From positions 236,775 through 300,774 of the forward strand of contig NZ_CP030065.1 in assembly GCF_003990725.2 (NCBI RefSeq): a DNA stretch of 64,000 bases. Direction: 5' to 3'. The notes under the pieces were generated by a model. It saw only the letters and a program-made list of their open reading frames with translations, was not told the origin of the DNA and did not search any database. How positions within the stretch are numbered: the first letter of the stretch is position 1; every line of letters begins with the position of its first letter. Below are positions 8,445 to 17,594 of the stretch, in pieces. Position numbers and translations under genes: made by a program. This DNA is from Halorubrum sp. PV6 (lineage in GTDB: Archaea > Halobacteriota > Halobacteria > Halobacteriales > Haloferacaceae).

Positions 8445-9809
8445 TTAGTATTCGCCTTCCGCGACGTACTCACGGACATCTTCGGCGGCGACCTCGGTGG
8501 TTTCGACGAAGCCACCGGACTCGGCAGTGCTGATCGTCACACTCCCGAAGACGTTGCCGTGCTCGGTGAAGTCCGTTGGCGTCGCGGCACCTCGGTAGGT
8601 GATCTCCTCACCGTTGGCGAGCGCTTCCTTACCTTCCGCGAAGGTGCTGACAGTCGTCCCCTCGCCGCGACTCACGGGACCGAGGTTTTTCTGGATCGCC
8701 TCGGGGTCCGTTGAGCCGGCGCGCTCGATAGCGAGCGCAGTTACCTGGACGGAGTCCCACGATGGCGGCGTCCAGCCGTTGATCTCGGCGTCACCTTCTT
8801 CGTTATAAATGTCCTCGAATGTGTCGTAGCTCGGGCCTGAACGACCGGGTGAGGCGACCCACGCGCCGTGGAGGTCACTGCCGACCTGATCGATAACAGC
8901 CTGCTGTGCCAGGGTGTCCGAGAGGATGGGCTGACGCCCATAGCCGCCGTCGGACCAGTCACTGAGAGCCGTGATCGCCGACTCCTGCGGCATGCTCACG
9001 AGGAAGGCGTCGAAGTCGGCGTCAAAGAGCCGGCTAAGCGCCGACTGATAGCTCGAACTCCCCAGTTCGACCTCCACTCGTTCGGCGACAGTCCCCCCGT
9101 TCTGCTCGTAGACGGAGAGGAATCCGTCGACGTAGCTCCGCTCGCCCTCGGTGTTGCCGTTGATGATTCCGAGCGTCTCGAACCCTTCTTCAAGCGCATA
9201 GACGGCGCTCCCACCAGTGTGGACGGTGTCTCCGACAACGGTCCGCCACACCCACTCATCGTCACTCACGTCGCTGGGGGTTCCCTTGTCACCGCCGCGG
9301 GTGTCGAGGAACGTCGACCCCGGCCACGGGGTGACGATGGGCGTTCGGAGGTCCTGAAGGTAGTCCCACAGCGGGTTGATCTCACTCGAGAAGAGACCAA
9401 CAATCGCGGCGGCGTTGTCGTTTTCGACCAACTGCGTCGCGACGGTCCGTGCTTCCTGCGGGTCGACGGCGGTGTCTCGGCGAACGAGCTCTAGCTCCGC
9501 ACCGAGAGGCCCGCCAGCCTCGTTGATGTGGCGGACTGCGGCGTCAGCCGCCTGCGACACACCGGGCTGAAGGAAGTCGAATGAGCCAGACAGCGCACCG
9601 GGTTGTCCGAAGACGATCGTATCTGGAGCGTCATCGCCGCTATCGCCACCGTCGCTGTCACTACCGTCACTCCCGCTGCCGTCACCGCCATCGCTACTCT
9701 CTTCATCGCCGCCAAATCCGATACAGCCTGAAAGGCCGGCAATGCCTCCGCTTCCGGCGAGGGTCAGAAAGGCTCGACGATCCACACGTTCCGTGATATC
9801 TAATGGCAT
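8445..9809 (-). CDS. ABC transporter substrate-binding lipoprotein (LivK-type)
   Basis: A 454-residue exported lipoprotein, first gene of the operon. The N terminus has a twin-arginine signal with lipobox (DRRAFLTLAGSGGIAGLSGC, Cys29). A low-complexity Gly/Ser/Asp linker follows, usual for haloarchaeal lipoproteins, and then a periplasmic-binding-protein type-1 domain (GALSGSFDFLQPGVSQAADAA onward). The family binds branched-chain amino acids, amides, urea or short aliphatic compounds. The nearby ornithine-cyclodeaminase-like enzyme and FAD oxidoreductase make an amino acid or amine ligand plausible. The specificity cannot be read from the sequence. Confidence 0.85.
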   Translation of the reverse strand: MPLDITERVDRRAFLTLAGSGGIAGLSGCIGFGGDEESSDGGDGSGSDGSDSDGGDSGDDAPDTIVFGQPGALSGSFDFLQPGVSQAADAAVRHINEAGGPLGAELELVRRDTAVDPQEARTVATQLVENDNAAAIVGLFSSEINPLWDYLQDLRTPIVTPWPGSTFLDTRGGDKGTPSDVSDDEWVWRTVVGDTVHTGGSAVYALEEGFETLGIINGNTEGERSYVDGFLSVYEQNGGTVAERVEVELGSSSYQSALSRLFDADFDAFLVSMPQESAITALSDWSDGGYGRQPILSDTLAQQAVIDQVGSDLHGAWVASPGRSGPSYDTFEDIYNEEGDAEINGWTPPSWDSVQVTALAIERAGSTDPEAIQKNLGPVSRGEGTTVSTFAEGKEALANGEEITYRGAATPTDFTEHGNVFGSVTISTAESGGFVETTEVAAEDVREYVAEGEY

Positions 9810-10043
9810 TCCAGTTTTCGCTCATATACAATACTACTTAAATACTTGGTCGACCATGGTCACATCGAAGTTACAAAATGGATGAGTATAAGTATATTTA
9901 ACCGTTAAATGATCTAAACTAGTTATAGAACGACATCCAATTCACAAAAACAGACTTTTATTGCTTATTCTCGGCACTATTCTAATTCTTTTGATTGTCA
10001 ACGATATGTCGTCAACGACCGATAGTAGCCGCCACCTCTTACC

Positions 10044-11027
10044 CTACAGTGGAACCTCAGTCCCGTCATCTGCCTCAACCGCCTCTCGGTAGATTGTCTC
10101 GCCCGCTGCAGCATCAAGGGTAGCGGATCCAACGCTAACCACAACCACCACCCCATCAGGCGATTTTCGCACGTACCCCTCTGTCAGAGGCACACCGAGT
10201 TCGATCAGATCGTCGGCGTCGAGATGGCTTGCAAGGAGGTCGCCGGTCTCTGCGGCCTCGTCAGGAACGTCGGCGAATGTCTGCTCGGCGCGCTCAAGGA
10301 TCTGCGAGTCGAGTTCTTGCATCTCCGCCGTAAACGCGCCGACCGCGACGACGAGACTCCCCGCACCGAGTGCGTCAGGTGGGAAGACGGGTTCGGTCGC
10401 AGTCGTCGCGGTCACGACCACATCGGCTCCCTCCACGGCGTCTCTCGACGTGTCCACTGCACGGGCTGGAATATCCGCCTCGCGCAGATCTGTTGCACAC
10501 GTCGTTCGCGACTCGCTCGGTGAGTAGATGCGGACATCCGAAAGCGTCGCCACGGTCTCAATCGCTTTCGCCTGCCACCGTGCCTGCGCGCCTGCTCCCA
10601 CGATTCCGAGTGTAAGACTGTCTCCATCCGGTTCCGGTGCCAAGGCCCTGACGGAAACCGCCCCGATACAGCCGGTCCGAGCGTTCGTAATTGTCGTCCC
10701 TGCCATCAACGCCTTCGGGAGGCCCGTCCGAGCTTCCGTGAGGACGACCTGGGCATTGATCGTCGGGAGTCCTTGCTTTGCGTTCCCCTCGTGAACGCCG
10801 ACGAGTTTCGTCGCGTAGTGGTCCGCCCCGTGAACGTAGGCTGGCATCGCGATCCCGGTTCCGATGGCTTCGTCGCCGTCGAGACCCGCACCGACTGGGA
10901 AATGCGGTCGGTGGGGGCGTTCAACCTCGCCAGCAGCCTGTTTGACTAATGCGTCATCGACTACGTCAACGAGCCTCGCAAGTTCAAGATTTTTGTCGAC
11001 TTCCGCTGCGGAAAGGACGAGCATCAT
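10044..11027 (-). CDS. Ornithine cyclodeaminase / mu-crystallin family protein
   Basis: A 327-residue NAD(P)-dependent enzyme. The N-terminal substrate domain carries YATKLVGVHEGNAKQGLPT, and the Rossmann motif GIVGAGAQARWQAKAIE lies near residues 145-161. The family includes ornithine cyclodeaminase, alanine dehydrogenase and imino-acid reductases. The lysine of YATKLV, which binds the substrate carboxylate in the family, is present. The gene is divergent from the FAD oxidoreductase at 11168 across a 140-bp shared promoter region, so the two probably act in one amino-acid pathway fed by the adjacent ABC importer. Confidence 0.85.
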   Translation of the reverse strand: MMLVLSAAEVDKNLELARLVDVVDDALVKQAAGEVERPHRPHFPVGAGLDGDEAIGTGIAMPAYVHGADHYATKLVGVHEGNAKQGLPTINAQVVLTEARTGLPKALMAGTTITNARTGCIGAVSVRALAPEPDGDSLTLGIVGAGAQARWQAKAIETVATLSDVRIYSPSESRTTCATDLREADIPARAVDTSRDAVEGADVVVTATTATEPVFPPDALGAGSLVVAVGAFTAEMQELDSQILERAEQTFADVPDEAAETGDLLASHLDADDLIELGVPLTEGYVRKSPDGVVVVVSVGSATLDAAAGETIYREAVEADDGTEVPL

Positions 11028-11167
11028 AATCAGGTCGTTGGTTCCCGACGACTTAGCCTGATCGTCGGCCGACTACTTGGCACGCTCGCCTCTCTCGCCT
11101 ACTCTTTGATCACAGAGAGAGACTGATCGGCGTCGTACGTTTATGTTCTGGGGAGCGATCGAGAGGT

Positions 11168-12337
11168 ATGGACACACTCGTTGTCGGCGGGGGCGTCGTC
11201 GGGCTTGCAGCCGCGTACTCGTTGGCTGATCGCGGCGCAAACGTGACATTAGTCGAGAAGGGGTCGCTCGGAGCTGGGAGCACCACTCGTTCGGCCGGCG
11301 GGATCCGATCGCAGTTCTCGACGCGCGTGAATGTCGAACTCTCACTCGCTAGCAAGGCGGTTTGGAACGCCTTCGAGGAGCGGTTCGGTGTAGATATCGG
11401 GCTCCGGAAGAACGGCTATCTGTTTGTAGCCCGAAGTGAAGAAACCGCTGCGAAGTTCCGCGAGAACGTTGCAATGCAGCGCGAACTCGGTGCCGAAAGC
11501 GAACTGCTCACGCCCGCAGAGGCGACAGAGCACTGCCCTGGGCTCGACCCAGACCCGTTCGTTGCGGCGACGTACAACTCCACCGACGGGATCGCCGATC
11601 CGAACCTTGCCCTCCAGGGGTATGCCGAGGCTGCCCGCGAGTTAGGTGTCGACATCCGAACGAAAACGGCGGTCACAACACTCCACCGCGAGGGCGACCG
11701 TGTCGTCGGCGCTGAGCTCCGAGCGGTGGACGCCAAAGAGTCCGAGCGGCACGCGGTCGACTGCGTCGTCAACGCTGCAGGCGCGTGGGCCCCGACAGTC
11801 GCTGCCATGGCTGGCGTTGATCTCCCGATTTCGCCTCGACGACGGCAGATCGCTGTGGTCGAGCCGACTTCCCCAGTCTCTGAGTCAGTTCCACTGACAA
11901 TCGATCTTGAGACGGGGTCGTACTTCCGCCCCGAGCGAGAGGGCTTGGCGCTTGTCGGGGGGCAGTTTGACGAAACTGCTGACCCTGACCAAGACCCCGA
12001 CGCCTACGACGAGGGAATGGATATCGAATGGGCAGCGCAAGCGGTGGAAAACGCCGATGCGTACACCGAGTACTTCGGACTCGATACCCGGATCAAACGG
12101 GGCTGGGCCGGGCTGTACGCGGTCACACTGGATCGACACCCGATTGTCGAGGAGTCGATCCCCGGTCTCGTCACCGTCGCTGGCTTCTCTGGTCACGGGT
12201 TCCAGCACGCACCCGCTTCTGGACAGATTGTCGCCGACCTCATCGTTGACGGGGGGACGGATCTCACGGATATCTCGCCGCTCTCACGGGATCGGTTTGA
12301 GAATGGTGAGACGATCAGCGAACAAAGCGTCGCATAA
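11168..12337 (+). CDS. FAD-dependent amino acid oxidoreductase (DAO / sarcosine oxidase beta-like)
   Basis: A 389-residue flavoenzyme. The N-terminal dinucleotide-binding motif is MDTLVVGGGVVGLAAAYSLA, followed by GSTTRSAGGIRSQF, which is characteristic of the sarcosine oxidase beta / glycine oxidase branch. The C-terminal GFSGHGFQHAPASGQIVADL is the second FAD-contacting motif. The family oxidises secondary or primary amines of amino acids. It is divergent from the cyclodeaminase-like gene, and both border the ABC importer. Confidence 0.85.
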   Translation: MDTLVVGGGVVGLAAAYSLADRGANVTLVEKGSLGAGSTTRSAGGIRSQFSTRVNVELSLASKAVWNAFEERFGVDIGLRKNGYLFVARSEETAAKFRENVAMQRELGAESELLTPAEATEHCPGLDPDPFVAATYNSTDGIADPNLALQGYAEAARELGVDIRTKTAVTTLHREGDRVVGAELRAVDAKESERHAVDCVVNAAGAWAPTVAAMAGVDLPISPRRRQIAVVEPTSPVSESVPLTIDLETGSYFRPEREGLALVGGQFDETADPDQDPDAYDEGMDIEWAAQAVENADAYTEYFGLDTRIKRGWAGLYAVTLDRHPIVEESIPGLVTVAGFSGHGFQHAPASGQIVADLIVDGGTDLTDISPLSRDRFENGETISEQSVA

Positions 12338-12552
12338 AGGAGAGACTCCGTCTTATGAATCCAAACCGAGGGCAAAAAAATGGGCCGGCACAAGGTCCGT
12401 CTGAAGCTATCATACTCCGGTAGCTCTCGGAGCAGATCCACCGGGCTTCAACCCCACAGAGGTCCGTCTGAAACCCGTCGTTCCCCTATACGAGTTCAGA
12501 TGGCGACATTAGCTTCAACGGGCTGTATTGAATCGCTGTAAAGCGGAGAGAT

Positions 12553-12700
12553 TCACTGTTTGACGAAGCGCTTGATGTTCTGGATAATATACGTCAGCGC
12601 AATCTCGCGGGAATCACAGAACCACCAGCGCTCGCACGGCAAAACCAGGACCGAGCGCTTCACAGCCGCGTTCACAGTTTTACGGAAAATTGAGGAGAAA
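12553..12700 (-). pseudogene. C-terminal remnant of a DDE transposase
   Basis: The complement encodes about 49 residues ending in a stop (FRKTVNAAVKRSVLVLPCER then WWFCDSREIALTYIIQNIKR and FVKQ). It reads like the C terminus of an ISH transposase (basic, with a conserved Trp/Arg tail). The frame is broken off exactly where the hairpin end of an IS605-type element begins at 12701. The 215 bp between the oxidoreductase stop and this remnant contain two copies of AGGTCCGTCTGAA (about 12394 and 12460) and look like further IS debris. Confidence 0.5.
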
Positions 12701-12701
12701 G

Positions 12702-12730
12702 CCTCGCGCTTTAGCGCGAGGAGGATGTCA
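12702..12730 (+). repeat. Right-end hairpin of an IS200/IS605-type element
   Basis: A perfect stem CCTCGCGC/GCGCGAGG (12702-12721) is followed by AGGATGTCA. The same hairpin-plus-GAGGATGTCA arrangement ends the TnpB elements at 30593 and 60857. No tnpA or tnpB remains here, so this is a solo end. The last bases of the repeat provide the stop codon of the RND gene on the other strand. Confidence 0.65.
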
Positions 12731-15073
12731 ATCGGCTTCGTGAGTTTGCTCAGTGGTGGTTTCGCTCTTTGAGACAGACGATCTGAGCGTCAATACAGCA
12801 GGAAGGATCCCGAAGGCAGTTGCGAGCGACAGCCCGATCGCCAACACGGTCGTCACCCCGAAGTTCGCGAGGACCGGGAATCGCGAGGCGACGAGGATAC
12901 CGAACCCGAAGATCGTCGTGAAACTGGATCCAATAATCGGCCGAGATAGCTTGGCAACCGACGTCGCCGCGGCTCCGAGTGGCGGTCGACCGTGCGTCTC
13001 CGTCTCGAAGACGAACCGCTCGTAGATATGGATCCCGTATGTCACGCCAATCCCGAGCGTGAGTGACGACATCGTGATTGTGAGGGGATTCCACGGGACG
13101 GAAAGTAGGTACATTCCCCCGGCGACGAGAAGTGCCGCGCTCCCGGCGACGCTGACGACGATAATTCCGGACACCCGGACCGACCGGAACGCGAGCGACA
13201 GGAACACAAACCCGAGCGCGAAGGAGATAATCGTCATCGGTGTCAGTCCTGCCGTGACGTTCTCGATCACGTTCCGGTTAAGAACTGGTTTGCCGGTGAC
13301 ACGGACATCGTGAGCGCCGGTCAGTGCGAGGTCTGCGTTTCCTTCGAACTCGTCGATCAGCGTCCGGACCGCCTCGCCTTCCACGTCGTCAACGTAGAAC
13401 GTCAGGAGTACGCGTGACGGAGTCTCTGTCGGGTCTCGAACGGCCATCATCCCCGATCCAGTCTGCTGTGTCAGCGTCGCGTCAAGTTGGTTACGAGTTT
13501 TAGGTATCGAACCGTCGTTGGCCGCCTGGACGGCCAAAACGGGACTCTGAACCGCATTTACCCGGTCGTTTGTGAGCATAAGTCGTTGGTATCTAGCCAA
13601 CTCTCGGAACGTCTCCGGCGAGTACGCACGCTCGGTGCTCACGCTGACGTACATCACTTTTGGGCTGTCGACGGTGTCAGACAGCCGATCCATGTCGTTC
13701 TTCGCGTCAAGATCCTGCGGCCAGAAGTCCATCATTTCTTGATTCGGTTCCACCTGTGGGTACGCGTACGCCCCGCCGGTGACCAACAGGAGGGCGACCA
13801 ACAGCGTCAAAAGCGGTCGTCCCCCGGTGACAACGCTGGTGAATCGCTCGGTGCTCGCCTCGAGCCAGTCTTTCGACGCCGGTGCCGAGTCAGTCGAATC
13901 CTGTTGCGTGTATCCGTCGCGGTCGAAGCGAACGAGCAGCGCAGGAAGGAGCGTGACCGATAGTGCCATCGACGCCAACACGGCGATTGCGCTGGTTATA
14001 CCGAACTGTTGAACAGGGGGAACGCTAGACACCAGAAGTGATCCCAGTCCGATTACGGTCGCACCCATAGCGATGAGCAGCGCGCGGCCGGTGGTCCGCG
14101 TGGCGACTGCTGCAGCAGTCTCTGGCGAACACCCGGCCTCGCGTTCCTCGACGTACCGCGAGTGAATCTGTAGCCCGTAATCGATTCCCAATCCGAGCGC
14201 GATGGGCATGACGCCGAGCATGATCGCGTTAAAATCGAACCCGAATACACCCATCGCACCGATCATGTATGACAGCGCGACCAGCGCTGTGCCAAGGGGA
14301 AGGAAGACGTGCCACCCGCGCTCCACCTTCGCGCGCATAACAAGGTACACCACGGTGAAAATCAGCGCGAACGCCCCAGCGAACAGCGTGATCATCTCGG
14401 GCAACATGAGCCCAAACGCGGCGTTCTCGAAGACCGGTTGTCCCGTGATTGTCGTCGTCACGCCGGGCGGTAACGGCGCAAGAGCAGTTTCCGTTCGCAC
14501 CCTGTCGTAGATGATGTCGGAGTCGCGCTGTGGGAGGAACGCCCCCCTGTCGAACGTGTCGACAGCGCCATAGCTCGCGAGGATGATGGTTGTGCCGGGC
14601 TTGGGTTCGAGGCGATCGACCATTGCGGCCGACTCCGGCCCCTGCGCGCGTACTCTGTCAATCGCCCGTTCGACTTCCGCTTCCGTTTGCGGTAGCTCGC
14701 CACCGTTCCCTTGGCTGACGACATCTGCTATAGAGGTAACTGTGGTCGTTTCGTCGATGTTTTCTGCGTATCGTCTGTCGAGCCTGTCGATCGCTCTGAT
14801 CGTCTCAGGGTCGTGAAGCTCGCTCGATTCGACGATGACGAACACGTTGTTTCCCGTCTCGAAGTCATCTTTTAGCGTCTCCCAATCGGTTGCTGTCTGG
14901 GAGTCGTCCTCGATATAAAGGGTCATCCCCATACTCATCTGGATCCCTGCGACCCCGACGCCGACGGCGAGCAGCGCCGTCACGAGGACAACGGCAATCG
15001 TCTTGACCTGATTTTGCGCAGCGTATCGGCCCGCGTGTTCAAGACCGTCTTGGATCTGTTTTCCGGCGTTCAT
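12728..15073 (-). CDS. RND / MMPL-family exporter
   Basis: A 781-residue membrane protein with the duplicated RND architecture. Each half has one N-terminal helix, a large extracellular domain (about residues 50-210 and 430-590) and a five-helix bundle. The sterol-sensing-domain-like motif GLGIDYGLQIHSRYVEE in the first half is matched by GIGVTYGIHIYERFVFE in the second. Asp in GIDYG is the usual proton-relay residue, while the second half has GVTYG instead. Its start is immediately after the stop of the upstream CARDB-like gene, so they form a two-gene operon. Its 3-prime end is formed by an IS605-type repeat. Confidence 0.85.
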   Translation of the reverse strand: MNAGKQIQDGLEHAGRYAAQNQVKTIAVVLVTALLAVGVGVAGIQMSMGMTLYIEDDSQTATDWETLKDDFETGNNVFVIVESSELHDPETIRAIDRLDRRYAENIDETTTVTSIADVVSQGNGGELPQTEAEVERAIDRVRAQGPESAAMVDRLEPKPGTTIILASYGAVDTFDRGAFLPQRDSDIIYDRVRTETALAPLPPGVTTTITGQPVFENAAFGLMLPEMITLFAGAFALIFTVVYLVMRAKVERGWHVFLPLGTALVALSYMIGAMGVFGFDFNAIMLGVMPIALGLGIDYGLQIHSRYVEEREAGCSPETAAAVATRTTGRALLIAMGATVIGLGSLLVSSVPPVQQFGITSAIAVLASMALSVTLLPALLVRFDRDGYTQQDSTDSAPASKDWLEASTERFTSVVTGGRPLLTLLVALLLVTGGAYAYPQVEPNQEMMDFWPQDLDAKNDMDRLSDTVDSPKVMYVSVSTERAYSPETFRELARYQRLMLTNDRVNAVQSPVLAVQAANDGSIPKTRNQLDATLTQQTGSGMMAVRDPTETPSRVLLTFYVDDVEGEAVRTLIDEFEGNADLALTGAHDVRVTGKPVLNRNVIENVTAGLTPMTIISFALGFVFLSLAFRSVRVSGIIVVSVAGSAALLVAGGMYLLSVPWNPLTITMSSLTLGIGVTYGIHIYERFVFETETHGRPPLGAAATSVAKLSRPIIGSSFTTIFGFGILVASRFPVLANFGVTTVLAIGLSLATAFGILPAVLTLRSSVSKSETTTEQTHEAD

Positions 15074-16732
15074 CTATCGGAGGTACTGGCGTAGTTGATC
15101 GCGCTTGAAGATGACTCCCGCCACGAGAAATACCGGCACGCCGACTGCCGTCAACACGAGTGGAGTCGAGGGACCACTCGATTCGGTCACTTCGACTGTG
15201 GCCGGCTGGACGTCGGAGACGACCGTCTCGTCGAACGGGTTGTCGTACTTAACCGTTGTGTCGAGAGTGTACGCCTTCGGCGTCGCCGCCTCGCCTGCAG
15301 TAAGGGTGTACGAGACGGTCGCCTGCTCACCCGGTGACAGCTTACCGACGTACGCTGTGTCGTCGTCGGTCTCGAACGGCGAGTCTGCGTTGATTCGAAC
15401 GGTCGCGTCCTCGAACGCGCTCTCGCCAGTATTCTTGACGGTCAGCTCGATTCGCTCGGTCGCGCCCGCCTCGATCCGGGCGGTGTCGACCACAACGAAC
15501 TGCCGCTCTGGGCCGACCGAGACGTTCCCGGTCAGCGTGTCGCTGCGGACGGTGTTTCCAAAGTCGTCGTCGTGGGCGACGACTATCGGGAGCGCGTACG
15601 ACTGCGCGAGCGCGCGGTCTGAGACCTCCATCTTGATCTCTGTGGTCGCCGATTCGCCGGGTTCGAGTGTCTTGAGTTGTCCGCCGTTTGACAGTGGAGC
15701 GAACGGGCGACTTGGCTCAGCGAACACGCGAGCGTTCGTTGCGGCGACGTCGCCGGTGTTCGTCACAGTAACCCGTGCCGCCCCGGTCGAATCGACATAC
15801 AGCGAACGCGACTCGACTGACACATTGTACTGCGGGCCGTGAGCCACGTCGACGTTTCCGTACCGGACCATCGATTCGCTCGGCTGTCCGTTCGCGTCCT
15901 CATAGGCGGCCCGGAATCCGACGGCGTACGATTCGGCGAACTCGACTCCACGGACGACAGCTTGGAAGGTGGCGTTACGCGTGTCACCGGGGGCGACGGT
16001 ACCGAGTGCCGCTCGGTTACTCTGCGGCTCGAAATGCTCCGAACCGACCATGGAAAGCCTCGCGTTGGACATCGCCTCGTTACCGGTATTGCGTACCGTC
16101 ACCGCCACCTCACCCTCAGCATTCTTATACAACCCGTTGCTGCTGACGTCGACGACAGCAAGCTGACCGTCCGGCTCAATGCGAATCGTGACGCTTGTCT
16201 CCTCAGTCCCGGTGTTCCGGTTAACAGTGTAATCGTCGCTGTCGACGAACATGTCCCGGATGTACGAAAACTCAAGATCCATCGGCACTGTGTAAGTTCC
16301 CGGTTCAGCCGACTCGTTTACTTCGACGGTCAGCGGGACTCGCGTGATGCTGCCGGTCCGCACTGTACCGACGCTCTGTTTTCCCATCTTGACATTAAGT
16401 GGAAGTTCGTCGTCGTCGTACGTGACCGTCGTCCCGGTTGCGGCGCCGATTTGGACTCCGTGTGCCTGCACGACCCGCGAGACGTCTTCTATTGCCCGAT
16501 CAGAGTTGGTGACTCCGTCGTGACGGTTCTGAATCGCGATCGTCATCGTCGTGGTCTCGCCCGGCGTCACGACGTTGCTTCCGGTGACTGTCGCATCGAG
16601 CTCGGGAACTGACTCTGAGCTGAAACGCTCTGCGGCCGATCCCGAGACACCGATTCCCATCGAGCCAATTAGTAACAGCACAACTCCCGCGACGGCTGCC
16701 TTACGGATAACCCCAGCTGAGTCGTGTTTCAT
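15074..16732 (-). CDS. Exported CARDB/NEW3-like multi-domain protein anchored by a C-terminal helix
   Basis: A 552-residue protein with an N-terminal signal (VAGVVLLLIGSMGIGVSGSA), then four or so immunoglobulin-like repeats. Each repeat has a pattern such as VTVRNTGNEAMSNARLSM, VTVTNTGDVAATNARVFAEP or LTVKNTGESAFEDATVRI. The C-terminal helix is PLVLTAVGVPVFLVAGVIF with a basic tail. This is the COG1361 S-layer-like architecture seen in haloarchaeal proteins next to RND exporters. Zero-base spacing to the RND gene suggests it is the external partner or adaptor of the pump. Confidence 0.8.
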   Translation of the reverse strand: MKHDSAGVIRKAAVAGVVLLLIGSMGIGVSGSAAERFSSESVPELDATVTGSNVVTPGETTTMTIAIQNRHDGVTNSDRAIEDVSRVVQAHGVQIGAATGTTVTYDDDELPLNVKMGKQSVGTVRTGSITRVPLTVEVNESAEPGTYTVPMDLEFSYIRDMFVDSDDYTVNRNTGTEETSVTIRIEPDGQLAVVDVSSNGLYKNAEGEVAVTVRNTGNEAMSNARLSMVGSEHFEPQSNRAALGTVAPGDTRNATFQAVVRGVEFAESYAVGFRAAYEDANGQPSESMVRYGNVDVAHGPQYNVSVESRSLYVDSTGAARVTVTNTGDVAATNARVFAEPSRPFAPLSNGGQLKTLEPGESATTEIKMEVSDRALAQSYALPIVVAHDDDFGNTVRSDTLTGNVSVGPERQFVVVDTARIEAGATERIELTVKNTGESAFEDATVRINADSPFETDDDTAYVGKLSPGEQATVSYTLTAGEAATPKAYTLDTTVKYDNPFDETVVSDVQPATVEVTESSGPSTPLVLTAVGVPVFLVAGVIFKRDQLRQYLR

Positions 16733-17039
16733 GTAGTGTGCACATTATACAATTCTGCCTCAAAAGTATTGGGATCCAGTTCGTTCAATAGTGTCTCAGT
16801 GATGGTAACTCCCTACCCCCGACGGTGGAAAACAGTACTGTATCGAATACCCGACTGTAGCCGCATGTTTGCGATGTTATCTACGATGTCTGCAGGTGTG
16901 TCTACACGAATTGACCCCAAAGAGATCAAGACTAGTGGTTCAGTACAAGGCAAACGAGTCGGTAGTACTCTCCCATCATTCATTTTCTGACGCAACAATA
17001 TTGCTATTATAGTGAATTTCTGCGATGAGGTTATAAAAA
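16733..17039. other. Intergenic stretch without a supported gene
   Basis: About 300 bp between the exported-protein gene and the truncated dehydrogenase. The left part probably carries the promoter of the leftward operon. A complement frame reads through part of it (ISLGSIRVDTPADIVDNIAN), but it lacks family resemblance and clear haloarchaeal amino-acid bias. Confidence 0.4.
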
Positions 17040-17417
17040 CTAGAAGGCGAATACACCCGCTTTTAAAGAGGTGGTGAAGCCGACATGGTAACAATCTGCC
17101 CGTTTCATTTCGCGAAGTGGTCCCGATCGAAAGAAGACACCACCATTGTTCACAAGGATATCCAGTGACCCGTGTTCCTCGGCAATTCGATCGATTGCTG
17201 AGTCAATTTCTTCATCATCAGAGACATCCAATTTGACTGCATACTGGTTGGTTGCAGTGATATCAGCAGTATCTCTGGCACCTGCATACACGGTTGCGCC
17301 CAAGTCTGCGAGTTCGGCAGCGATTGCGGCACCAATTCCGCGATCTCCCCCGGTGACAACCGCAACATCGTCGGTCAACTCGATTTCAAGCTGTCCGTCC
17401 TGAGGTGACTGTGTCAT
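17040..17417 (-). pseudogene. Truncated short-chain dehydrogenase/reductase
   Basis: The first 100 residues are a clear SDR: VAVVTGGDRGIGAAIAAELA (TGxxxGIG cofactor motif), KLDVSDDEEIDSAID and DILVNNGGVFF (the NNAG motif, here NNGG). After GPL the sequence loses family similarity and stops at residue 125, where SDRs are normally about 250 long. The catalytic Ser-Tyr-Lys part is absent, so the product should be inactive. Confidence 0.75.
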
Positions 17418-17464
17418 GCTACTGTCTCTGAGAACGCTCGATAATACATAATTAATAAAACTGT

Positions 17465-17503
17465 CTTAGATTTGTGACTTAGATATGTTACTTAGATTTC
17501 TAA
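17465..17503 (+). repeat. Three 13-bp iterons upstream of parA
   Basis: CTTAGAT recurs at 17465, 17478 and 17491, exactly 13 bp apart, within a tandem unit close to CTTAGATNTGTNA. The array lies about 95 bp before the ParA start in a very AT-rich stretch. Small direct repeats next to parA genes are typical centromere or operator sites, hence the candidate role as partition site or autoregulatory operator. Confidence 0.5.
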
Positions 17504-17594
17504 AGTATTTGTCTTTCTTATATCACTGAGTAAAACAACAGTCACAGACATGTGTCTGACATACGTTTATATGCTTAGTCACAGATCGTACTGT

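Noticed and set aside
16813..17094. 93-codon complement frame
   Set aside because: Overlaps the decayed end of the SDR gene and shows no family features.
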